A stretch of DNA of 64,000 nt from Rhizobium sp. Root708 (GCF_001429725.1 NZ_LMHV01000003.1:124001-188000); one strand, 5' to 3'; counted from the first letter of the stretch, positions 1 through 9,867 are shown. The notes: generated by a model not told the origin, from the letters alone. Numbers and translations: made by a program.

Positions 1-1139
1 CTGCTGTCATGCTGCCTGCCACATGCGTTCTTGCCCAAGGCGCCCCGCCTCCCCCACCGGTCACGGTTGCCAAGCCCGTGGTACGCGATGTTGTCGACAA
101 CGACGAGTTCATCGGCCGCTTCGAGCCGGTGGACGAGGTCTCTGTCCGGTCCCGTGTCGGCGGCTATCTCCAGGAAGTGCACTTCACCGACGGCGCCATC
201 GTCAAGCAAGGTGACCTGCTTTTCGTGATCGACCAGCGGCCCTTCATCACCACGTTGAACGAGGCAAACGCGGCGCTCGAAGTGGCCAAGTCCACCCTCA
301 CCTACGCCGATGCGCAGTTCAAACGGGCCGAGTCATTGGCCACCAGCGGCAGTCAGTCCGTCTCGATCCTCGACGACCGTCGTCGCGAGTGGCTTTCGGC
401 ACAGGCAAACGTCCGAGGCGCGCAGGCAACAGCCGATCGCGCTGCTCTCGATATGGACTATACGAAAATCACCGCTCCCCTGAGCGGTCGTATCGATCGT
501 CGCCTGATCTCTATCGGCAACCTGGTCCAGGCCGACCAATCGATACTGACGACAATCGTTTCGCTCGACCCGATCGACTTTTATTTCGATGTCGATGAGC
601 GCCGGCTGCTGAACTTCGCCGAAACCGCGCGCAAGAAGGGCCAGGTCCTGCAGCAGGGCGGCGGCGGCGTCGACGTGACGGTGACGATCAGTGATCCCAA
701 CGCCAAGCCCTTCATCGGAAAGCTCGATTTCGCGGAGAACCGGATCGACAACCAAAGCGGCACGATCAGGCTCCGCGCTCGCTTCGCCAACCCTGATCTC
801 GTCCTTCAGCCCGGCCTGTTCGGGCGCATCCAGGTCGAGGCCTCCAACACCTATAAGGCCGTTCTCGTCCCCGACGAGGCGATCGGCTCCGACCAGAACG
901 AGCGCGTGGTCTATGTCGTCGGCCCGGACGGAAAGGTTTCGACCGCGCCCGTGCGGCCTGGTCCGCGCCTTTATGGCTACCGGGTCATTCGCGAAGGCCT
1001 CGACGGCACCGAAACGATCGTCGTCAATGGGCTGATGCGCGTGCGGCCCGGCGCAACGATCACTCCTAAGATGACGGAGTTGCCGCAAGAACGGCGTGAT
1101 ACGCCGCCCGATTCCGCCATCCCGGAGAGCGGCCAATGA
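1..1139 (+). CDS. RND efflux periplasmic adaptor subunit, 5' end outside window
   Basis: Membrane-fusion (adaptor) protein that links an inner-membrane RND pump to an outer-membrane channel. The frame is open to the left edge and the first in-window ATG (9) lies inside what reads as the end of a signal peptide (VLAQG, then a Pro-rich stretch), so the true start is probably upstream. The first lipoyl half (SVRSRVGGYLQEV, then DGAIVKQGDLLFVID), the alpha-hairpin (about residues 85-140) and the beta-barrel part (LVLQPGLFGRIQVE) are visible, as in AcrA/MexE. The stop overlaps the pump start by ATGA, so the two are translationally coupled. No outer-membrane channel gene is in the window. Family assignment is firm; the exported substrate cannot be told. 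Confidence 0.9.
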   Translation, partial: AVMLPATCVLAQGAPPPPPVTVAKPVVRDVVDNDEFIGRFEPVDEVSVRSRVGGYLQEVHFTDGAIVKQGDLLFVIDQRPFITTLNEANAALEVAKSTLTYADAQFKRAESLATSGSQSVSILDDRRREWLSAQANVRGAQATADRAALDMDYTKITAPLSGRIDRRLISIGNLVQADQSILTTIVSLDPIDFYFDVDERRLLNFAETARKKGQVLQQGGGGVDVTVTISDPNAKPFIGKLDFAENRIDNQSGTIRLRARFANPDLVLQPGLFGRIQVEASNTYKAVLVPDEAIGSDQNERVVYVVGPDGKVSTAPVRPGPRLYGYRVIREGLDGTETIVVNGLMRVRPGATITPKMTELPQERRDTPPDSAIPESGQ

Positions 1140-4100
1140 GATTTGCCCATTTCTTCGTGGACCGGCCGATCTTCGCGGCCGTCATCTCGATCGTTTTCCT
1201 CGTCGTCGGCAGCATTGCTTACACACAATTGCCGGTGGCCCAGTATCCGGAGATAGCGCCGCCAACGATCGTTGTGCGGACATCCTACCCTGGAGCCGAT
1301 CCGCAGACCATCGCGGACACCGTCTCGACACCGCTTGAACAGCAGATCAACGGCGTCGAGGACATGCTCTACATGTCCTCCTATTCCAGCGCCGACGGCG
1401 CCATGTCGCTGACGATTACCTTCAAGCTCGGCACCGACCTCGACAAGGTCCAGGTTCTCGTCCAGAATCGCGTTTCGATTGCCCTGCCTCGCCTTCCCGA
1501 AGAGGTGCAGCGGCTCGGGGTGACCACGGACAAGAGTTCGCCGGACCTGATGATGGTCGTCCATCTGCTGTCGCCGTCGCATCGCTACGACCAGCTTTAC
1601 GTCTCGAACTACGCGCGCAACCGCATCCGCGACACCCTGGTTCGTCTCGATGGCGTCGGCGACGTGCAGATTTTTGGCGAGCGCCAGTATTCGATGCGAA
1701 TCTGGCTCGATCCGGAAAAGCTCTCCGCCTACCAGATGACATCGGATGATGTCGTCTCGGCGCTCCGCGACCAGAACGTCCAGGTGTCAGGCGGCAAGAT
1801 CGGCGCGCCTCCCGTTACCGGCAAGAATGCCTTCGAGTATACGGTGCGAACCGAAGGGCGCTTTTCCGATGTCCGTCAGTTTCGATACGTCATCGTCAAA
1901 TCCACCGCCAGCGGCCGACTGGTCGCGTTGCAGGATGTGGCCCGTATCGAGCTCGGTGCGCAGGATTACGTCACCAACAGCTATCTGAACAACGATCCCG
2001 CGGTTGCCCTCGGCGTCTTCGCCAGGCCCGGAACAAATGCGCTGGATACCGCGCATCAGGTTCAGGCGCTCATGAAGGATATCTCGCAGAACTTCCCCCC
2101 GGGATTGGAGTATCGGATCGTCTACGACACGACCGAATTCATCTCGGACTCGATTTCGGAGGTCTATCGAACCATTGCCGAAGCGGCGATTCTAGTGGCC
2201 ATAGTCGTCCTTGTTTTTCTGCAGTCCTGGCGAACGGCGATCATCCCCATCGTGGCGATACCCGTGTCGTTGATCGGCACCTTCGCCGTGCTGCTCGCGT
2301 TCGGCTTCTCGCTCAACATGCTGACCCTGTTCGGCTTGGTGCTGGCGATCGGCATCGTCGTCGACGATGCGATCGTCGTGGTGGAGAACGTCGAGCGCAA
2401 TCTGGCGCGCGGCATGACGCCGAAGGAAGCCGCGCACGTCACCATGGATGAAGTTGGCACGGCGGTCATTGCGATTTCGTTGGTCCTCATCGCCGTTTTC
2501 GTGCCGACTGCCTTCATCCCCGGCATATCGGGCCAGTTCTACAGGCAGTTCGCGGTCACGATTTCGGTGACCACGGCAATCTCGGCCCTGAACTCGCTGA
2601 CGCTGTCTCCGGCGCTCGCCGGGATCCTGCTGAAGAGCCATGACCACGAGACCAAGCGCGCCGGCATCGCAACACGCTTCGTGCGCGGCCTGGCAGACGG
2701 TTTCAACCACGGCTTCGATCGAATGAGTGCCGGCTACTCGTGGATCATCCGGCATCTGGTCAGCAGCTGGGTGGGTCTCACCGCCTCGCTGCTGGTCTTC
2801 GCGGGATTGCTCGGCGCAACCTGGTACATGGGCACAAAGGTCCCGTCAGGGTTTATCCCGACGATGGACCAGGGCTACGCCATCGTCGTCGTACAGCTTC
2901 CGGACGGCGCATCGCTTGCGCGTACGGACGCCGTCGTCAAGCAGGTTGGCGACATCGCCCGACAAGTTCCCGGCGTCGGCAACGCCGTGCAGTTCGCCGG
3001 CTTCAGCGGAGCGACCTTCACGAATGCCTCGAATGCCGGCGTCGTCTTCGTGCCGTTCAAGTCGTTCGCCGAGCGCGAGGAAGGCGGCGAGACGGCCAAC
3101 AAGATCATTGGCGAGCTGTACGGCAGGCTGCAGAATATCCAGGAAGCCTTCATTATTGCCATCCCGCCGCCATCTGTTCGGGGCGTCGGCAACTCCGGCG
3201 GCTTCAAGATGCAGATTTCCGATCTTGATAACGCGGATATGACCCGCGTACTCGGCCTTGCCCGCCAGATGATGGGTGCCGCGGCCACCACGCCGGGGCT
3301 GACCGGGGTGTTCACGACCTTCTCGGATACCAGCCCGCAATATTACCTCGCGATCGACCGCGACAAGGCTCGCTTCCTGAATGTGCCGATCCCCAATATC
3401 TTCAACGCATTGTCGATCAACCTTGGCGTTTCCTACGTCAACGATTTCAATGCGTTCGGCCGCGTCTACCAGGTTCGGGCGCAGGCCGACCGGCAGTACA
3501 GAATGGATAGGGAAGACATTCTCGCCCTGAAGGTCAGGTCGGCGACGGGTGCGCTTGTGCCCCTCGGCACCCTGATGGAAATTCAGGACGCAAGCGGCCC
3601 TACGCTTGTCCAGCGTTACAACATGTATGTCTCTGTGCCGCTGCAAGGAAATCCGACGCCCGGCACCTCGACCGGCGATGCCCTCAAGAAGATGGAAGCG
3701 CTGGCGGCGCAAATCCTGCCACAGGGAACCACGTTCGAATGGACGGAACTGGCCTACCAGGAAACGCACACCGGAAACACGGCGATCTACATATTCATCC
3801 TGTCGGTCGTGTTTGTTTTCCTGGCGCTAGCGGCTCAATACGAGAGCTGGGTATTGCCGCTGGCGATCATCCTCATCGTCCCGCTTGCCGTGCTGGCTGC
3901 CTTGATCGGTGTCTGGTTGAGAGGAATGGACAACAACGTCCTCACGCAGATCGGTCTGATCGTGCTGATCGGCCTCGCTGCCAAGAACGCCATCCTGATC
4001 GTGGAATTCGCCCGGCAGGCTGAAGAGGAAGGGAAGTCAGCCGTGGAGGCTGCCGTGGAGGCCAGCCACCTTCGCCTTCGCCCGATCCTGATGACGGCGT

Positions 4101-4330
4101 TCGCCTTTATTTTCGGTGTGTTGCCGCTCGCGATCGCCACCGGCCCCGGCGCCGAAATGCGCCAATCATTGGGAACGGCCGTTTTCTCCGGGATGCTTGG
4201 CGTAACGATCTTCGGCCTGTTCCTGACGCCAGTTTTCTATGTCGTCCTGCGTGGCCGCCGGAAAAAGCCGGCTTCGCGCCCTGACGACGCTGCCGCACCC
4301 GAAAGCGCGGCGTCCGAAACCGCCTCATGA
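1136..4330 (+). CDS. RND multidrug efflux pump, HAE1/AcrB-MexF family permease
   Basis: Proton-driven inner-membrane transporter, 1064 residues, the usual length for the hydrophobe/amphiphile exporter family. It opens MRFAHFFVDRPIFAAVISIV, typical of MexF-like pumps. The proton-relay residues are present: the paired aspartates D410-D411 in TM4 (GIVVDDAIVVVEN) and K950 in TM10 (LAAKNAILIVEF). Two large periplasmic loops lie between TM1-TM2 and TM7-TM8. It overlaps the adaptor stop by 4 bases and forms a two-gene operon with it. Its own stop overlaps the stop of the convergent acyltransferase gene by 6 bases. Function is certain at family level; the substrate is not predictable. Confidence 0.95.
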   Translation: MRFAHFFVDRPIFAAVISIVFLVVGSIAYTQLPVAQYPEIAPPTIVVRTSYPGADPQTIADTVSTPLEQQINGVEDMLYMSSYSSADGAMSLTITFKLGTDLDKVQVLVQNRVSIALPRLPEEVQRLGVTTDKSSPDLMMVVHLLSPSHRYDQLYVSNYARNRIRDTLVRLDGVGDVQIFGERQYSMRIWLDPEKLSAYQMTSDDVVSALRDQNVQVSGGKIGAPPVTGKNAFEYTVRTEGRFSDVRQFRYVIVKSTASGRLVALQDVARIELGAQDYVTNSYLNNDPAVALGVFARPGTNALDTAHQVQALMKDISQNFPPGLEYRIVYDTTEFISDSISEVYRTIAEAAILVAIVVLVFLQSWRTAIIPIVAIPVSLIGTFAVLLAFGFSLNMLTLFGLVLAIGIVVDDAIVVVENVERNLARGMTPKEAAHVTMDEVGTAVIAISLVLIAVFVPTAFIPGISGQFYRQFAVTISVTTAISALNSLTLSPALAGILLKSHDHETKRAGIATRFVRGLADGFNHGFDRMSAGYSWIIRHLVSSWVGLTASLLVFAGLLGATWYMGTKVPSGFIPTMDQGYAIVVVQLPDGASLARTDAVVKQVGDIARQVPGVGNAVQFAGFSGATFTNASNAGVVFVPFKSFAEREEGGETANKIIGELYGRLQNIQEAFIIAIPPPSVRGVGNSGGFKMQISDLDNADMTRVLGLARQMMGAAATTPGLTGVFTTFSDTSPQYYLAIDRDKARFLNVPIPNIFNALSINLGVSYVNDFNAFGRVYQVRAQADRQYRMDREDILALKVRSATGALVPLGTLMEIQDASGPTLVQRYNMYVSVPLQGNPTPGTSTGDALKKMEALAAQILPQGTTFEWTELAYQETHTGNTAIYIFILSVVFVFLALAAQYESWVLPLAIILIVPLAVLAALIGVWLRGMDNNVLTQIGLIVLIGLAAKNAILIVEFARQAEEEGKSAVEAAVEASHLRLRPILMTAFAFIFGVLPLAIATGPGAEMRQSLGTAVFSGMLGVTIFGLFLTPVFYVVLRGRRKKPASRPDDAAAPESAASETAS

Positions 4331-5332
4331 AGCCCGTCGCGCGAGTTCGGCATTCTTGGAACTCGCGCGGGAAACGATCCGTCTGAAAGGTTTCTCGACA
4401 AACTCGTAGGCCAAGGCTCCGACGAACGTCCCGCCGATGACGGCTGCACCTATGGTAACAGTGGCAGACAGTTCGAGCAGGCCTGCCGCCTTGACGATCA
4501 CCGAGATCGCAAGCGTGTGCCAGAGATAGATCGAGTAGGACGCATCCCCGAGATAGGTCAGCAGCGGCACGCGACCGATGCTGCCATCGGCCTCCAGCGA
4601 CACCATGCCGTAGACGAGCGCCATCGCCAGCGGCCCGCAGATCGCCTCATCGAAATCGGCGCCCATCAGGAAGATCGCGGCGAAACCAGAGAGCGACGCG
4701 CCCACGCAGGCGAGCCCGAGGCTGGTGCCCGCGATCCACCGGCGAAGCCAGAGCTCCGCAAGCAGGACACCGCCGAGGAACTCCAGAATGATCGGACGCG
4801 TGTAGGTATAAAGTGCCGGCGATGTCGGGTGTACCAAGACGCCGATGAGGAAGAAGCCGCCGAAGACCACACAAAGGAACGCCAGCCGCAGATGCCTGGG
4901 CAGGAACAGGGCACCAGCGAAGATCGCGTAGAAGAACATCTCGAAGTTCAGCGTCCATCCCTGGACGAGAACCGGCCAGATTTCCCCGCTGCTCGGCGAG
5001 CGCATCGGAATGAAGAACAGAGACGCGAAGATGTGCTCGGCCGTCAGCTGCAGATTGGGGAACAGGCCAGCCATGGCGCCCGCGATCATGACCGCGGTCA
5101 CCAGCCAGTAGGACGGAGCGATGCGTTTGACGCGATCAAGCAGGAAGGCCTGAGGCGTGATCGGCCGCCGGTCGCTGATGACCCACATGATGAAGCCGCT
5201 GATGACGAAGAACACGTCAACGCCCGCCGCGCCAATCGCGAAATGCTCGCCCACCCTCTCCGCCGCATGAAACACGACGACAGCGAAAGCGGCGAACGCG
5301 CGCAAATATTGGATGCCGTAAAGAGTTTTCAT
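4325..5332 (-). CDS. exoZ: ExoZ-like membrane acyltransferase (acetylation of succinoglycan)
   Basis: Acyltransferase-3 family integral membrane protein, 335 residues with about ten hydrophobic segments. The N-terminal motif YLRAFAAFAVVVFHAAERVG carries the family's conserved Arg and His; DVFFVISGFIMW follows. In S. meliloti ExoZ adds the acetyl group to the succinoglycan repeat. Here it is the last gene of a minus-strand exoY-exoF-exoQ-exoZ series, the same order as in S. meliloti. A GAGG ribosome site precedes the ATG. It lies 58 bases after exoQ. Assignment rests on family motifs plus gene order; the acyl donor is inferred. Confidence 0.85.
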   Translation of the reverse strand: MKTLYGIQYLRAFAAFAVVVFHAAERVGEHFAIGAAGVDVFFVISGFIMWVISDRRPITPQAFLLDRVKRIAPSYWLVTAVMIAGAMAGLFPNLQLTAEHIFASLFFIPMRSPSSGEIWPVLVQGWTLNFEMFFYAIFAGALFLPRHLRLAFLCVVFGGFFLIGVLVHPTSPALYTYTRPIILEFLGGVLLAELWLRRWIAGTSLGLACVGASLSGFAAIFLMGADFDEAICGPLAMALVYGMVSLEADGSIGRVPLLTYLGDASYSIYLWHTLAISVIVKAAGLLELSATVTIGAAVIGGTFVGALAYEFVEKPFRRIVSRASSKNAELARRAS

Positions 5333-5390
5333 CCGGGAACCTCAAGCGGCCGGTCAATCCCGGCCGAAAACTGCGAAATGATGTGAGCTG

Positions 5391-6656
5391 CTATGACAGA
5401 ACGGGCTCTGACGGTCGTTGTCGCCGCCAAATCCCGGGCGCGGAAACGCGAGACGAGGTCGCGAGTTTTCCGGCCGCAAAGTAAAAGAGGAACGTTCCGA
5501 CGTTGTAGGGCGTCAGGATATCGATCTCCACGAAGGAGCGGATCGTCAGAAGCACGGCGATCGAAAACAGCAGGTAGGATTCGTCGTTTCTGAAATCTTC
5601 GATGAACCGCCGCAGATGGCCCCACAATATCCGGAGCAGCGTCACCGCAAGCGTGAAGACGCCGGCGAGGCCGAGTTCCACCGCCGTCTCGATATAGGTG
5701 TTGTGGAAATGGAAGCCGCTGCGCGATCCGATGAAGAACTCTTCCCAAAGCCGTTCCGGCTCGGAAAAGCCCTGGACCCAATAGGCCTGATAGCCCACCC
5801 CGAAAATGGGATTCTGGCCTGCGGCCTCGATACCCTGCTGCCAGAGATAGGTTCTGCCGGTCAGCGTGGAATCCTTGCCGAAAATCCCGAGCACCGCATC
5901 CACGGCACCGAGATAGACCCCTGCGACGGCAAGAACGACAAACGCTACGCCGCCGCCCACGATCAGGAGCTTTCTGTGACCGGGCGCAAGCTCGAGAACG
6001 ATGCGCAACCCCATGACCAGCGCCAGGACGACGACAGTGGTCAGCACCGACGTCGCCGACTGGCAGACGGCAAGGCAGTAGGCCGAAAGCAGGCCGACAA
6101 CACCCGCCGCCATCATCCAAATCCGACGCTCGCCGAAGATGAAGACCGCGGAGAAACAGACCAGAAGCCCAAGAGAGGCATAGAATCCGAGCTGGTTCTT
6201 GGAGGCGAAGGCTCCAACGAAGCTGAAGGTCCCGTCGAGCGGATCGAATTCGTAATAACCGAACAGGACGGAGTAAACGAGAACGATCCCGACACCCGCG
6301 ACCATCCCGAGCGTCAGCGTACGAATGTCCAGCACCCTGACGGCAATCAGCGCGCAGATCACCTGCGTCAGATACTGGATGCTGGCGCGCAGCGAGACAC
6401 TTGGAACCGCCGACCAGAAGACTGAAAGGAAGGCAAGCATCGCAAAGGCGAAAAGCCAGAGATAGCGGCTGTAGCTGCCGAGCACCTTGCGGTAATCGAC
6501 CGCGATCAGAGGCAGCCAGAGCGCATAGTACAGCAGGATCGCCGCCTGCCCGAACCTGATCGAGTAGGCGAAACAAAACAGCGACAATGCTACGGCCGGA
6601 ATCGCATACGCAGCGTTCCTGCCCGGCTGGATGAGAGCCGACTTTGCGATACGCAT
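5391..6656 (-). CDS. exoQ: ExoQ-like polysaccharide polymerase (O-antigen ligase/Wzy family)
   Basis: Integral membrane protein of 421 residues with at least ten hydrophobic helices and one long periplasmic loop (about residues 225-305) with the Wzy/O-antigen-ligase-type stretch GRTYLWQQG...NPIFGVGYQAYW and, further on, HFHNTYIETAVELG. ExoQ in S. meliloti polymerises succinoglycan octasaccharide repeats at the periplasmic face. The gene starts 9 bases after the exoF stop, with an ACGAGG ribosome site, so they are co-transcribed. A long overlapping frame in another register is a shadow. Role follows from family and position between exoF and exoZ. Confidence 0.88.
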   Translation of the reverse strand: MRIAKSALIQPGRNAAYAIPAVALSLFCFAYSIRFGQAAILLYYALWLPLIAVDYRKVLGSYSRYLWLFAFAMLAFLSVFWSAVPSVSLRASIQYLTQVICALIAVRVLDIRTLTLGMVAGVGIVLVYSVLFGYYEFDPLDGTFSFVGAFASKNQLGFYASLGLLVCFSAVFIFGERRIWMMAAGVVGLLSAYCLAVCQSATSVLTTVVVLALVMGLRIVLELAPGHRKLLIVGGGVAFVVLAVAGVYLGAVDAVLGIFGKDSTLTGRTYLWQQGIEAAGQNPIFGVGYQAYWVQGFSEPERLWEEFFIGSRSGFHFHNTYIETAVELGLAGVFTLAVTLLRILWGHLRRFIEDFRNDESYLLFSIAVLLTIRSFVEIDILTPYNVGTFLFYFAAGKLATSSRVSAPGIWRRQRPSEPVLS

Positions 6657-6665
6657 ACTGCCTCG

Positions 6666-7937
6666 TTATCTCATATACAGCCCGGCGGTCACCTTGATGA
6701 GATCGCCGGGTTGCAGTGCGGTGTTTTCCTGAACCGGAATTTCCTGCGGCTTTCCATCGACTTCGCGAATGATGGAATAGGCAATGCTCGCCGCGCCGCT
6801 GGTGGTGTCAAAACGCGCTGCGTCGGTCGATTGCGTCAGGGCTTCGGACATGAGCGAGTTGCTCGTCTGAAGTTTCAGATCGAGCTCATCGAGCTGGGCT
6901 TCGGTGCTCTGCAGCTCCTGGGCCAGCTGTGCGTCCCAATCGTTCCGTAGCGTGATCTCGTCCTGGTTCGCCTTGCTGATGTCCTGCTTGGCCTTCAGCG
7001 AATTGGTGTCGATATCGAGAAGTGTCGCCTCGATATCGGCGGCGCGCTGCTCGGCCGCCATTTTCCGGGCGCTGAGCGCAAGACCCTTTTCGGCAAGATC
7101 CTCGACCTTGTCGCGGTCTTCGGTCGCAAGCTGCAACTGGCGGCTTTGCGTTTCCGTTTTCTTTGCCAGCGTCTCGACTTCGCTCTGCAGCAATGCCCGG
7201 AGGTCGTCGAGCGCCTGCAGCTGCAGAGTCAGTCGCTTCTTGCGCGACTTCATCAGCGCCGTTTCGCTGGCGACCAGAGCCTTTGCCTCAGGCTTGTCCT
7301 GAAGTTCCTTCGGTGTTTCGAAGCCCTCCTGATCGGCGGCCTCGGCCTTCAATCGTGCCTGCTTCACCAGCAGACGGGCACGATCCGCCATGTAGACGAC
7401 AGCGTCGCCCTTGGCGTTGATGAAATCGCGGGCAAAGCGCTGGCCGGCATCGGCGCGGCGCAGACCGCCAGCAAGGCTGACAGCCTTTACGACGGAAAGG
7501 TTGGGGGCGAACGGGTATTCACCCGGCTTTTCCACGTCGCCGGATAGATAGACCGGTCGGTATTCCGACAGTTCGACGGAAGCGGACGGTCTATCCTTCA
7601 AGGCAAATTGCTTCTGCAGTGCCGTGCCGATCTCCTGCGCGATAGCATCCGTCGTCTTTCCGGAAGCGGGCATGTCGCCCACGAACGGAAGCGAGATGCT
7701 TCCAGAGGGTCCCACTGTGTAGTCCCCACTCACGACCGACCAGTCCCGTATCGTCCCGTCGGCCGTTTGCCATTCGGCAACGCGAATCTTGAGCTTGTCC
7801 ATGACGCCAAGGCGATAGTCATCCGCACTGGCAATGGACGAAGAAAGCAGGACGCCAGTCAATCCGGCGACCAGCACGATGCTCGATCGCAAAGCGCGCT
7901 TTCGGGCCGCTCTGCTCTCGATGAAGCAATCTCTCAT
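6666..7937 (-). CDS. exoF: ExoF-like polysaccharide export protein
   Basis: Periplasmic/outer-membrane-linked polysaccharide export protein, 423 residues. A signal peptide is visible (about residues 1-38, ending SSSIASADD). Next comes the polysaccharide biosynthesis/export domain (YRLGVMDKLKIRVAEWQ... then SGSISLPFVGDMPASG), a SLBB-like part (VYLSGDVEKPGEYPF) and a long Lys/Glu/Gln-rich coiled-coil region (about residues 180-350) before a C-terminal SLBB-like end. In S. meliloti ExoF acts with ExoY in galactosyl transfer to the lipid carrier and in export. It sits between exoY and exoQ. Ribosome site GGGGAA precedes the ATG. Confidence 0.9.
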   Translation of the reverse strand: MRDCFIESRAARKRALRSSIVLVAGLTGVLLSSSIASADDYRLGVMDKLKIRVAEWQTADGTIRDWSVVSGDYTVGPSGSISLPFVGDMPASGKTTDAIAQEIGTALQKQFALKDRPSASVELSEYRPVYLSGDVEKPGEYPFAPNLSVVKAVSLAGGLRRADAGQRFARDFINAKGDAVVYMADRARLLVKQARLKAEAADQEGFETPKELQDKPEAKALVASETALMKSRKKRLTLQLQALDDLRALLQSEVETLAKKTETQSRQLQLATEDRDKVEDLAEKGLALSARKMAAEQRAADIEATLLDIDTNSLKAKQDISKANQDEITLRNDWDAQLAQELQSTEAQLDELDLKLQTSNSLMSEALTQSTDAARFDTTSGAASIAYSIIREVDGKPQEIPVQENTALQPGDLIKVTAGLYMR

Positions 7938-8011
7938 GAATTTCCCCGTGTTTCGGCACGACTTGGCTAGGCCCCGTCGTGCAGTGGCTCGGTGGTAGAA
8001 GAATAATCCGC

Positions 8012-8692
8012 TTAGTAGCTGCCGCGTTGAGCGCAGACCGCCGGGATAGTGCGAGCGATGATCACGACATCCCGAACCAGAGACCAGTTCTCGACATAGT
8101 GGGTATCGAAGGCAACACGCGCCGCATAGGAAACGTCGTTGCGTCCGCTGATCTGCCAGAGGCCGGTAAGCCCCGGGCGTGACTGCAGGTAGTAGACCGC
8201 AGCATGCTCGTACATTTCGAGCTCATCGCGCACGACAGGTCGTGGGCCAACGATGCTCATTTCACCGCGAATGATGTTGAAGAGCTGTGGAAGCTCATCA
8301 AGGCTCAGCTTGCGCAGTACGGTACCGACGGTGGTCACCCTCGGGTCGTTCTGCAGCTTTCGCGTGCTGCGCCATTCATCCATGGCTTGCGGATTGTTAC
8401 GCAGGTAGTCCTGCAGAACCCTGTCGCCATCCGTCACCATGGTGCGGAACTTCAGGCAACGGAATTCCTGGCCGTTATGGCCGATACGGCGATGCCCGTA
8501 GAAGGCCGGACCTTTGTCCGAAAGCTTCACCAGCAACATCACCATCAAAAAGATCGGGCTCAGAAGAAGGAGCCCGAGGCAGGCGGCGGACACGTCAAAT
8601 GCCCGTTTTGCGAAACCGCCGGTGGGCGGGAACACGCGTTCATGAACTGCGCCATAGAATGGCGAACTGTCCGATCTCGTCGCAGACTTCAT
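8012..8692 (-). CDS. exoY: ExoY-like undecaprenyl-phosphate galactose-1-phosphate transferase
   Basis: Bacterial sugar transferase (WbaP/PglC-type fold), 226 residues. It puts the first sugar (galactose-1-phosphate in S. meliloti) on undecaprenyl phosphate. Visible: KRAFDVSAACLGLLLLSPIF re-entrant/membrane helix, FYGHRRIGHNGQEFRCLKFRTM, the catalytic-region LRKLSLDELPQLFNIIRGEMS, then GPRPV and SRPGLTGLWQISGRND, all hallmarks of the family. First gene of the exoYFQZ series; its promoter must lie in the A+T-rich region shared with divergent exoX. In S. meliloti ExoX antagonises ExoY, which fits the adjacency here. Confidence 0.93.
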   Translation of the reverse strand: MKSATRSDSSPFYGAVHERVFPPTGGFAKRAFDVSAACLGLLLLSPIFLMVMLLVKLSDKGPAFYGHRRIGHNGQEFRCLKFRTMVTDGDRVLQDYLRNNPQAMDEWRSTRKLQNDPRVTTVGTVLRKLSLDELPQLFNIIRGEMSIVGPRPVVRDELEMYEHAAVYYLQSRPGLTGLWQISGRNDVSYAARVAFDTHYVENWSLVRDVVIIARTIPAVCAQRGSY

Positions 8693-9461
8693 AGAGGTAA
8701 CTCCACTTATGTTTGCCGTTTGGTCGGGTAGGCTCAGGCCGCTTAGCTAGCGCTGACGAGATCGAAGTGTATGAGCGGATTTTGTTTTTTTAAGCCACAT
8801 TTTTAAGACCGATCGTTTCACGCACATTTTACGACCGTTCATTCAACTTTTTAATTCTTCAGCACGTGCTTAAACAACTTTAAAGTTGGGGTTGTCTTTT
8901 GAAAAGATTACACCGTGTCCCAATAGAACTTTCCCAAATCTCTGTAGCGCGTAAAAATACTGAAGGTTATGTTGTTGAGGTGCATCGCCGCGAAGTCATG
9001 ACAATCGTGGATTGCTTCTGTCCGAACGACCAATTTGATCTTTAAATGACCAGTTTTATTGCATCGCAGCACGATTTTTGCGCCGCACTCACAAATCGGT
9101 TTAAATTAAAACTTTGAAATAAAAGTTGAACGCAAAACCGTTTTGGGAACGCCCTGGAAGACCGATTAAGGCAAAAACGTCTGCGTGTATTGCCAAATTC
9201 ATCACAACCAGAAGAAATAGCCGATCCTTAATGATCTTCGGTGATTTGCCGCGGCGCCGTTTTCGTAAGTGGCATTTTTACCAATCCTCGGAACAAACAT
9301 TTAAGATCACGCTTGTACTACCGACCTCGCGACGTAAAAAACGGCGCCAGTGCTTCAGTTGTTCGCAGAAGTCCTGTAAAACAGAACCGCACTAATAGCC
9401 TGGTGAAGCGATTGCGTCCGATGAAAGTTCATTGAACAACGCTTCGATGGGGAGGCAACAC
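8693..9461. promoter_or_regulatory. A+T-rich divergent regulatory region between exoY and exoX
   Basis: About 770 bases without a convincing gene, much richer in A+T than the flanking coding sequence. It should hold the divergent promoters of the exoYFQZ series and exoX. Two perfect palindromes sit close together: AGCACGTGCT at 8861-8870 and CAACTTTAAAGTTG at 8875-8888. Short frames inside (for example 9126-9395) lack codon bias and recognisable protein features. In S. meliloti exo promoters are targets of several regulators; which ones bind here cannot be read from sequence. Confidence 0.6.
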
Positions 9462-9734
9462 ATGTATGCACCTCGCGTTTTTGTCAGCATGCTCGGCGCC
9501 CTGGGCGTTTTTGCTGTGGCGACATACTGGCTGAGCGGCTCTCTTTCCGGAACGATCATCAAGACCGTGATCTGCGTGATTCTCTTGCAGGCCGGATACT
9601 TCGGTGGCGTGCTCTATCTCGTCTGGAAGGAAAGCAGGGAACGCCGCGCCCGCCAGCCGTCTCAGGGCCGTGCTGAAGAGCCTGAAAAGCTTTCGGTAAC
9701 GCCGTTCAAAAGCTCCGAGCCGTTCAACCGCTGA
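9462..9734 (+). CDS. exoX: ExoX-like exopolysaccharide production repressor
   Basis: Small inner-membrane protein of 90 residues with two hydrophobic segments (about 7-28 and 35-53) and a basic, charged C-terminal tail. MYAPRVFVSMLGALGVFAVA followed by GYFGGVLYLV resembles the ExoX/SyrA family of exopolysaccharide repressors. In S. meliloti ExoX acts post-translationally and the ExoX:ExoY ratio sets succinoglycan output. The ATG at 9462 is preferred over an upstream TTG at 9432 because a GGAGG ribosome site sits 6 bases before it. It is divergent from exoY and upstream of exoU, as in S. meliloti. Confidence 0.85.
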   Translation: MYAPRVFVSMLGALGVFAVATYWLSGSLSGTIIKTVICVILLQAGYFGGVLYLVWKESRERRARQPSQGRAEEPEKLSVTPFKSSEPFNR

Positions 9735-9867
9735 GCCCCTGACGAGCTCTGTCTGTAGCGCGCCGTCCCGGCGTCCGGCGACCCTTTCGTAACACGAATT
9801 GACTCCTCATGCGTTGTTTGTCGCGCTCCGACGTCCTAGTTCTTGGGCGAAACAACGGAGGTAAAGC

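Noticed and set aside
333..1136. 267-residue minus-strand frame over the RND adaptor
   Set aside because: Antisense shadow; no recognisable domain, and the plus frame is a clear adaptor protein.
9126..9395. Possible small gene in the exoY-exoX interval
   Set aside because: A+T-rich, no ribosome site, no codon bias and no protein-like pattern; treated as regulatory DNA.
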